Of a stretch of DNA of 64,000 nt, positions 56,413 through 64,000 are shown one piece after another. Under the pieces are notes generated by a model. The model was not told the origin of the DNA and did no database searches. It saw only the letters and a list, made by a program, of their open reading frames with translations. This stretch comes from Nemopilema nomurai (Eukaryota > Cnidaria > Scyphozoa > Rhizostomeae > Rhizostomatidae). Every line of letters begins with the position of its first letter. Within the stretch, counting starts at the first letter, position 1. The stretch covers positions 4,161,856 through 4,225,855 of the forward strand of contig ML133365.1 of NCBI GenBank assembly GCA_003864495.1. Direction: 5' to 3'. Position numbers and translations under genes: made by a program.

Positions 56413-59400
56413 ACAACCACCTTTCACACAATACTGTTAGGGGTGGTATGAAAGCCCCCTCTAAGATTGCAATCATCTAGGCAAACAATTCGACATCATT
56501 TTCACGGATCTTTTTCAAACATAAAAACATGGGTATAACGTCAACAGCCGGCATGAATTTCTCATCAACTTTATCATTGGGGACTGGGTACAAAACGTGT
56601 ACGGGAGAGACCCACACTGCACCCCTTGATACACAACTAGAAATTTGTTTTCAACTAAACGGCACACGAATCGCAACACAATCATCACGTGAAGATCACA
56701 TAATAATTGCATATACGCCATAGGATCGCAGAAAAGAGAGAGGACAGAACACTTGCGTTGGTACCCTCTGAGGTTCTAGTATGCCAGGATTCAGCAATAG
56801 GACATGGTTGTCCTCGTTTTCGCTCAATTACGAAAAAAAAACCTAATTAACCTCGTTTTCGCTCTGTTACGAAGATTTAGCCTGGTTAACCTCGTTTTCA
56901 AGTTCGCTTGCCTGCAAAACTTTTGTAAACAACAAAAATGACCAGTGTCCTTCCGATTTCCCTATTCTGTCAAAAGATCCCAGACTAGCCCGGCCCGACC
57001 CATCGCGGGTAGTTTGCGAGCCCCTTATCCTATGCGGTGGCCTAAGAAGGAAAACGACAGTTACGTTGTGGCGATTGCTCAAAAAGACGAAGATCCGGCT
57101 TGGCATCCGAAATAACTACCATCCAAAATCAGTCAAAGCTCAGGCATCCGATAAAGTAAGTGGTTTTGAAACTAATCCAGAAAATCACTTTAGGAAGTCT
57201 GATAAGCAAAAAACTTCTAGAAAAGTCGCTAGGAAACCACAAACATCTATTCCTAGAGGGTCACAGTGGATGTTAAGCAATTGATTGAAAGGGATTTAAA
57301 ACTTAGTATGTGCCTGACTGGTGGCCGCATGTCATCTCGAAGAAACATTCAATTGTCCTTTTTAAATCAACATTTCGCAGTAACTTATCTTGGCTGATAA
57401 TCTGCCGAAACATTCCCTGCTCAACATTAGCTCGCCATCCAGAAGCCGCTAACAATTTAAACAGTTGTCCACCATCGAGGCAGAAACGAGGTCGAACCAA
57501 AAGGCCGAAGGATTTTCAACCAATGGTTCTCTCCTTTTTATAAGAACCAATAGATCTATGTTCAGATTGAACATTCCTTACTTTTTGAAAATCTGAGGCT
57601 GGATTGTTCTTAATTTGTTCTTAAATTTTCAAGGCGGTCCCACCCCCCCCCCCCCCCACGCCAACCCTGGACACCTCCAGGGTGTGAAACAACTCCTGCA
57701 TGCAATGATTCGTTCGACACGAACACAATGACTTTTATCAAAATAACAATCCAACTTCTTTTATCGAAAAACGTAAAATTGGAAAAGCTGGAAGAGATTT
57801 GGAATATTTTTGAGCCATTGTTTGCGAGCCCGGGATTTTACTTATTATTGGGACGGGATGGGGTTGTTTGGGCAAAATTTTTCTTTGTACCTTTGTGGAT
57901 CAGAAAAGAAAATCATCACGAGAACCAAAAATGCGGTATTTTAATGAAAAGCATCTTTTGAAAATGCATGCTGGAAAAATAATTATAATTTTCTAAACGA
58001 AACACGAGTTCGAACAATAAAGTGGGTTATAATACTATCTAAACGATAGGCTAATCAGGTAATTTGGTGGTTTGATAACAGAAATTAACATGCTTCACAG
58101 AAACCTTGCTGCCTGGTTTGCATAGCTGCGACAGTTTTGCAAATGCTGGGATCGCGAACAAAGTTCTACCACGTGTTGTCCAAAGCTGTAGTAAACATGG
58201 AGATACACTTCAGTTATTATACCCGGTGTATAGTAAAACTCGAAACGTCGTTGCAATAGCAAACTTAACTTTTCACAGTCACCACCGAATCAATTAGTCT
58301 ACAGAAGATAAAAATTGGTTAAAGTTTGTTTCTGTTTAAAGCAGGGTATAACACACAGTTGTGTTATTTTCCTGTAACTTTCATCAGAAACGTTAAATAT
58401 TGAATAGGCATTTACAGAACTGTTTCTGTAGACATGAATGAAATCCGGGTTTGTGTGTGTTATTTCCGTTGATGTAAATTACTTGTTTTGTGTAATCGAA
58501 ACCAACGCGACAAATTATATAATGAAAGAGTGAACTCTAAAAACTAAGGCTTCCTAAAATCAAATGAAGAAAACTCAATAGGAAGGCAGGAAGGAAATCA
58601 TTTCAAAATGTGATTACTCTTTTTGTGGCGAGTCTGAGGAAGTCAAAGGAAAGAAAAAATTGTCTGGCAGCCACACACTCAACTTGGCCTAGCCATTCTT
58701 GTCTTCTCGAGATCAAAAGCACATTTCTCGCCCTTTCTTGACTTTTCAGAACCTGCGTGGTTGAAAATTTTCAAATCTGTTTTCTGGGGCATTTTTCAGT
58801 TGATGAAACAAGTGGTTGCAAATGAAAAAGAATAAATTGGTTTGTGGTCAACACCCGAACAAAAGACATCAAGGTGCAAAGCTGATAACAGTAGAATAAT
58901 TTTAATTCCTTTCGCGGCCTTATCGCCATTTATGAACTGAGCACCTGTGAATTTCTGAATTTGTTTATCAGATTCTTTCGGTAATGCTCAAGGTACGAAG
59001 AAGCGCATGGCTTGACTTAAATCTTTTTACTGAAGAAATTTTCGTGAATGAACTCAAAGTAACTCCTTTTCAAATGCTTGTTGTAAAAACGATCACATAC
59101 ACAAGCCGACTTGATTTCTTTTTTGCAAATCCAAAATCAACATTTGTTGTTTTGTGGATAACTAAATTAATAGCAAGATGAAACTTCAATATAAAACCCG
59201 TGGTCACAATCACAGAAACTATGAAGGCGAGAACTTGTTTTTCTTTCTGAGTTTCAAATTCGACAGGTACTTTTGAGATGAGTGAAGGGACTGATGAACG
59301 GATGCATGGATTCATGAATTCAGATTGAGATTACAATGAAAGTTCAAGTGATAGAGGGTCCTTCAAGGGGATTAAGTTTGATGAATTAGGTCATATACTA

Positions 59401-62400
59401 ACACGTGGTGTTTCAACAGTAATCGTTTGACACGCAAAATCATCATGATTGATAATAAAAATAACATACCGTTGCAGTTATAATGGCTGGCTTTTGACCA
59501 AGGTAACTTCTTCCTGAAGCAGAAAAATGCCATCCTACATTAACGCCGATTTGGTCTTGTTATAATCTACAGAACCATGTCAAAATTGGTTTCGACGAAA
59601 CGATGAAATCCACTTGTTCAACGGAGATGGCTGGTTATTCATAAACTTTCTGAGCCAAGCAGGTCTCTATGCAAAAATAAACAATAAATCTGTTTGTTCT
59701 GAATAAATCCTTGATATCGCAGCTATCGATTCCTTTTCAGTTGGTGTGACCTTCGTTTCTGAGGAATGCGTTTGATTGCCAGTGGGCGCTCGCGGAAGTT
59801 AACTCACGACTTTCTCCTCCGTCCTTGTTCGTTTGTAAGAAAGCCGCCCCTGGCCGCGGCAATTCGGCCCAGCAGCCTCGCCGCACAAACAAACCCTTGA
59901 GTTCCTGATCCTCTTGATCTGATATCCACTAACATTGGAAATCAAATTCGGGTGGACTTAAATAAAAATCAAATTCATCAATGCTTTTAATTCGTTCAAA
60001 CTACTTAAAACGAATGAATAATATTCTCACCCCTGCAACTTTAGGCCGTCGGCTGTCGGTGGCTATTGGCAAGGAGTGGATTGCCGACAGCCTTGTTTGT
60101 TTATTTCGTGTGACGATCAGAGAAGAGAACGGAAAAAGACTTGGATTTGATGACAAGTTTCATAAAAAAACCTGACAAATATTGACCGGCTCACACTGCG
60201 ATTAAGTTCTAAATATGACTCTTCGCCCTGGGCGGTGTTTAATTTCCTTTTGGGGTGACAATTTCACTGCGATTTTTCACCACGCCACTATCACTCATTT
60301 TCAAACACAGTCGCTCATTTTGTGCATTAGTTCAACTTAATTTGATATTAAAATCATTGAAAACCTGTCCACCTAGTGAATTCACGCGAACCCTTTACTA
60401 TGGACATAATTATGAAAATGAAACACGAGTGGCTTGCCACGAAAATTTGTGGACAAAGGCAAGCTACGAGAGAAGGGGGTTTAGTGGGTGGCGTTAATGC
60501 GCCGGGCATCGGGAGTAAGGGGGTTCAGCGGACACATTTTTTTATAAGATCGCTCTTGTGAAAGCAGGCGGCTCAAATTGGAACGGTAATTTGGATGCTA
60601 CCCCAACCCAACTGTTTTGATTCGTGAACTAAAGTTCTCTTTTTCCAGTTTTGGATTCAAATATCCATGTCCACCAGTGATGTGCCGAAAGTTACCAGTG
60701 GGTTTAAAAAAAGTGACACAGTAAACAACTGAAAAAAGTATACAATTTTGACCAACTTTTTCTCCATTGAAAATTTGCTTTACAATTTCAAACTTTTTTA
60801 AGGCTTCCTCCCAATTAACGTAAAGTTCTTCAATGCATGACCAGTTTCCTGGTCGTCTTCCGGACATTGTGGGGATGCGTGGGCGCCCTAAGCGGCACAT
60901 CCCTGATAACCACCAAGCCCATATCCAAATGTCGATCACCATAGCCCACGCCACGAACTTGAAAGTGGGGGGAGAGGGGGGGGCATGGCTAATGAAATGA
61001 ACTTGAATTAAGTAGATCGAATCTGTTACAGTTTATGGCTATATTGGAATTATTTTCTTCGAAAAAAAGTGGGGAGGGGCAATGCCGACCGCTATAAAAG
61101 CAGGACGTTGCGAAACGCTTTTGGCAGTCCATTTTCAAAGATCGTTGCATCTGGGGACGCCTGCATTTGTTCCGGGGAGGGGAGGTCATAAAGGTAGCAA
61201 CATATGGGGAAGGACATATAGAGCTGCTGTTACAAGCTGAATAATTGTTCATCTCAGTCAGGAAGGTTTGTCTAAATGCTGCAAAAAGGAACGCATGACT
61301 ACGCCCAGTTTCAGATTTGGAAGGGACACCCTATGCGAGAAAGTGGGAGGGGCATGGCTCCTCCGCCCCGGCCTCCTACTTCATGGATCTTGAGTTGCAA
61401 AACATACCATAAATCCTCGAATTGGCCCTCCCTCGAAAAAGCCCCTCCCCTCGAAAAAGCCCTCACCCTAAAACTACAAATTTTCAATAAGCCCCCCCCC
61501 CACGAATAAACCCCCCTCGATTTGTTGATTTTCGACTCCTGAGGTTGCCTTTGGCATTTTAATGAATTGCCACAAAAATTGATATTTTTTAAAATAATTT
61601 TATCAAATGTTACTTTATACTATAATGTTACTAAATTTTCAAGCAATTTATTTCCATGCTATAGTCTATGCTATAGTCTCGCTTTAAAAATTCTTTTCGT
61701 AGCCCAGTTTTTATTTTTGCCCTATACCAATTCAAAGCTGCATTATTTAAGCGGATTTTCAAACACCTACACACCCAGTGCTAAAAAATTTTCAATGATC
61801 AAAATTGAATCTACAGCCTCGTTTTCAAACTCTAACGCCAAGTCTCCTCTTGGTGGAGAACTGTGAAGGACCAAAGCTTCCAGTGGGACTACGAACCTAG
61901 ACGAGAGAAAGAGTTCTCTGAAACAATAAAACCGTAATCATACCAATCATGGAGGTATCTGATCGCGTATCTGATCCTCTCTCGACAAAAAGACTAAAAT
62001 AATATTTGTGCAATGCTTTTGCATCCAGCACCCTTTCATGATTGTAAACACAAGTCGACACAAGTAAGCATATCTTAGATTTCAGTTAGGGCTTTGTTCT
62101 ACTTTATCAGCTGCACTGTTTCGACTTTGAAAAGACGATTTTGTCATGAAGTCCGGAACCATGGAGCAAAATGTGTAGAATGAAAATTACCAAGAAAAAA
62201 TGAGATAGTTCTCTTACTTTATCCTGATATTACGGAAAATATTACGCGTGGTTTTAAAGTCAAGATCTAAGCAAGATGGGATCGTATTGGTCTAATTTCA
62301 ATGCAATCTTGATTTCGAGTTGCGATTTTTCAACAATGATGTAAGAAACGATGGTTGTGGTTTTTCCAGGAAGTTCAACCCCGTCAAACGTGGGCGCACT

Positions 62401-63466
62401 GGCGAGTATGACGTCATATCTGTCTCTGCTAAATAACCACAGAAATCGACGAGCAAACACGGGAATACGCAGACAATGACAGCCTTGTCCGAGTTCTCAC
62501 GCCCCGCGAGTCATGGCCGCGACGAGAAACGCTCGCGGAGAAAAAACACGTTGGGCTAAGCTGGAGGGACAATATCAACCGACAAAGTACCACAGAATAG
62601 GGAAAGGCGCAAGGGACATTTTGCCACTTTTGTTGTTAAGAGAAGTTTGCGCGCAGGCGAACTTGAAAACAAGGATAATCTAAAAGGGTGCTGATGCGGG
62701 AGTTCCTTTCAGTTCGTCAGCGGGAGTTCCGTAACAGTACCCATGCCCTTTTTGATTTACAGGGGGAGGGGAGGGGGGTTTTCAGAATTTCACGATAAGA
62801 ATTAATTTTAAGGACTGCAAGTGGTATTGTGTATGTGATGTAAATCATCCTGATTTAAAAAGTTGCATTCGGGAAAGGGTCTAGTGGGCTAGCAATGGAT
62901 AGATCACTTAACTGAGAAAACTGACAAGTCGCAAAATCATAAGGAAGGCCGTTGCACCCTCGCACATTAAGCTGAAAACGCCGCTGCCGCCCCACCGTTC
63001 CACATTTCCCAGCGTGTCTTTGCACAATCCAGTTTTACTCCTTGATGCTTCTCCAGATCATTTATGGTCCCATTCATTGACAACATCATTCATTATACAT
63101 GCGTAATCCTAGTCCCGATGAAAAGACATTGATAACACCAGCCACTATCATGGCCCCTACCGTTGTCTGTTATTGGGAGTTTTCATCAAGGGAGCAACCC
63201 AGTAGAGGGTAGGCATCTGTGTGAAGTCCTCAGTGATAACTTGGGGTAAATGAAGCGCAAACCACTTCAATGTTTGCTGATTGCTTTAAAAAGTTTCATT
63301 TAGTGTTAAAACTCAAAAATGCGAGGTAAAGTGTATCATACTTTGGTTTGATATTTCTCGAATCAAAATCTTGCTAATAAATGTTGAGGCTAGAAAAGAA
63401 CAACTCAAGGAGAAAAGGTGACAGTTCGCCATCGCTGATCGTAGTTCATCAGTCTCCTTAACTCCT
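56413..63466. other. Gene-poor 7-kb interval, upstream of the SH3 exon
   Basis: It must contain or border 5' exons of the SH3 gene, but I could not recognise any. A poly-C tract is at about 57643-57657. At 61430-61520 there are aataagccccc and gaataaacccccc motifs of the dispersed C-run/TTATT repeat. A CpG-rich patch with a short plus-strand frame (about 62513-62683) starting MAATRNARGEKTRWAK could mark a promoter. None of the longer frames (for example 60954-60598 minus) shows a family motif I know. Confidence 0.45.
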
Positions 63467-63571
63467 CATTTCAAAAGTTCTTTCATATTTGAGTCATCTT
63501 TCACATAACATCCCGCTTCTTTTCTTGGAAATACCGCAACCTGGCCCATGCTGCTTTGCAGCAAATCAACA
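63464..63571 (-). CDS. Possible terminal coding exon of a gene beyond the right edge
   Basis: On the minus strand a good acceptor (tttcttgtttcag) at about 63572 is followed by AVDLLQSSMGQVAVFPRKEA, then GCYVKDDSNMKELLK and a stop near 63464. Codon composition and the acceptor look real, but no family was recognised and no partner exon lies in the window. Treat as tentative. Confidence 0.3.
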
Positions 63572-64000
63572 GCTGAAACAAGAAAATTTTTATTATTTGT
63601 TGCAACGCACCCAAACAAACAAATAAGCAAAATTCTTCGTTTGATAATGTTGTCTATACAAATCTTAAACACTCTTGGGTCGTTGTGGCAGTGCAAACTT
63701 AAGCCATGGTTAAATAGGTGACAAAAACCAATTTCTCTAGGGCGGCATAGTGGTTATTTTGCATGGGTGGGGCTGTTTGGGGTGGATGAAGAACAAGGGG
63801 GGTGGGTCTTCATTGCACAACGATAACGCATATTGTCAATGTATAGGCACATAAACTAATTGCAATAATGGCGAGCATGCATTGCGTACTCACAAGGGAG
63901 TCGATTTCACGTTTACCTGGTATGGGCTGTTATTGCACTTGATGTTGTGTACAGAATATACATGAATCAATATACGAAATGCCTATCAAAACCATAAGAG

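Noticed and set aside
60598..60954. 118-residue minus-strand frame
   Set aside because: No recognised motif, no splice signals that would place it upstream of the SH3 gene, and composition like the surroundings.
62260..62460. 66-residue minus-strand frame (RYDVILASAPTFDG...)
   Set aside because: Isolated, no supporting splice sites and no family match; probably chance.

Overview
This is eukaryotic nuclear DNA: genes are split by GT-AG introns, GC is low, and minisatellites and DNA-transposon remains are common. Protein content and the repeat style suggest an invertebrate, most likely an anthozoan cnidarian (coral or sea anemone). That placement is inference. I see no rRNA, complete tRNA, CRISPR array or bacterial operon.

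Left part (1-32.8 kb): compact conserved housekeeping and cilium genes. DRC1 (nexin-dynein regulatory complex subunit 1) runs on the minus strand in 19 recognisable exons from 9459 to the left edge, where its C-terminus is cut off. Next, on the minus strand, is a small four-exon gene whose N-terminal Cys4 module resembles that of USPL1 but which has no protease domain. A 12-exon hnRNP A/B/D-type RNA-binding protein (two RRMs plus a Gly/Tyr-rich tail) follows, also on the minus strand. It lies head to head with SMIM20 (MITRAC7), a three-exon plus-strand gene for a 72-residue mitochondrial membrane protein. RNF181, a RING E3 ligase, follows on the minus strand.

Middle part (33-49.4 kb): accessory and rearranged DNA. 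It holds a tetraspanin-like four-helix protein on one long exon and three diverged paralogues of an F-box protein family with a C-terminal Cys-x2-Cys...Cys-x2-3-Cys module that I cannot assign. It also holds several minisatellites, a 3.7-kb DNA transposon with about 95-bp inverted ends and a decayed transposase-like gene, a tandem duplication with a 307-bp period, and an 872-bp non-autonomous inverted-repeat element with a 5-bp target duplication.

Right part (49.4-64 kb): one large minus-strand exon (53.4-56.4 kb) encodes a protein with two SH3-like domains and is interrupted by two apparent frameshifts. The rest is gene-poor; a possible terminal exon of a gene beyond the right edge lies at 63.47-63.57 kb.

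The genes do not form a pathway. The most novel items are the F-box/Cys4 family, with a conserved phase-0 donor that may share one 3' exon, and the inverted-repeat element that links an uncharacterised protein family to transposition. Exon limits were derived by hand from splice consensus, reading phase and remembered family alignments, so single-base errors are possible.
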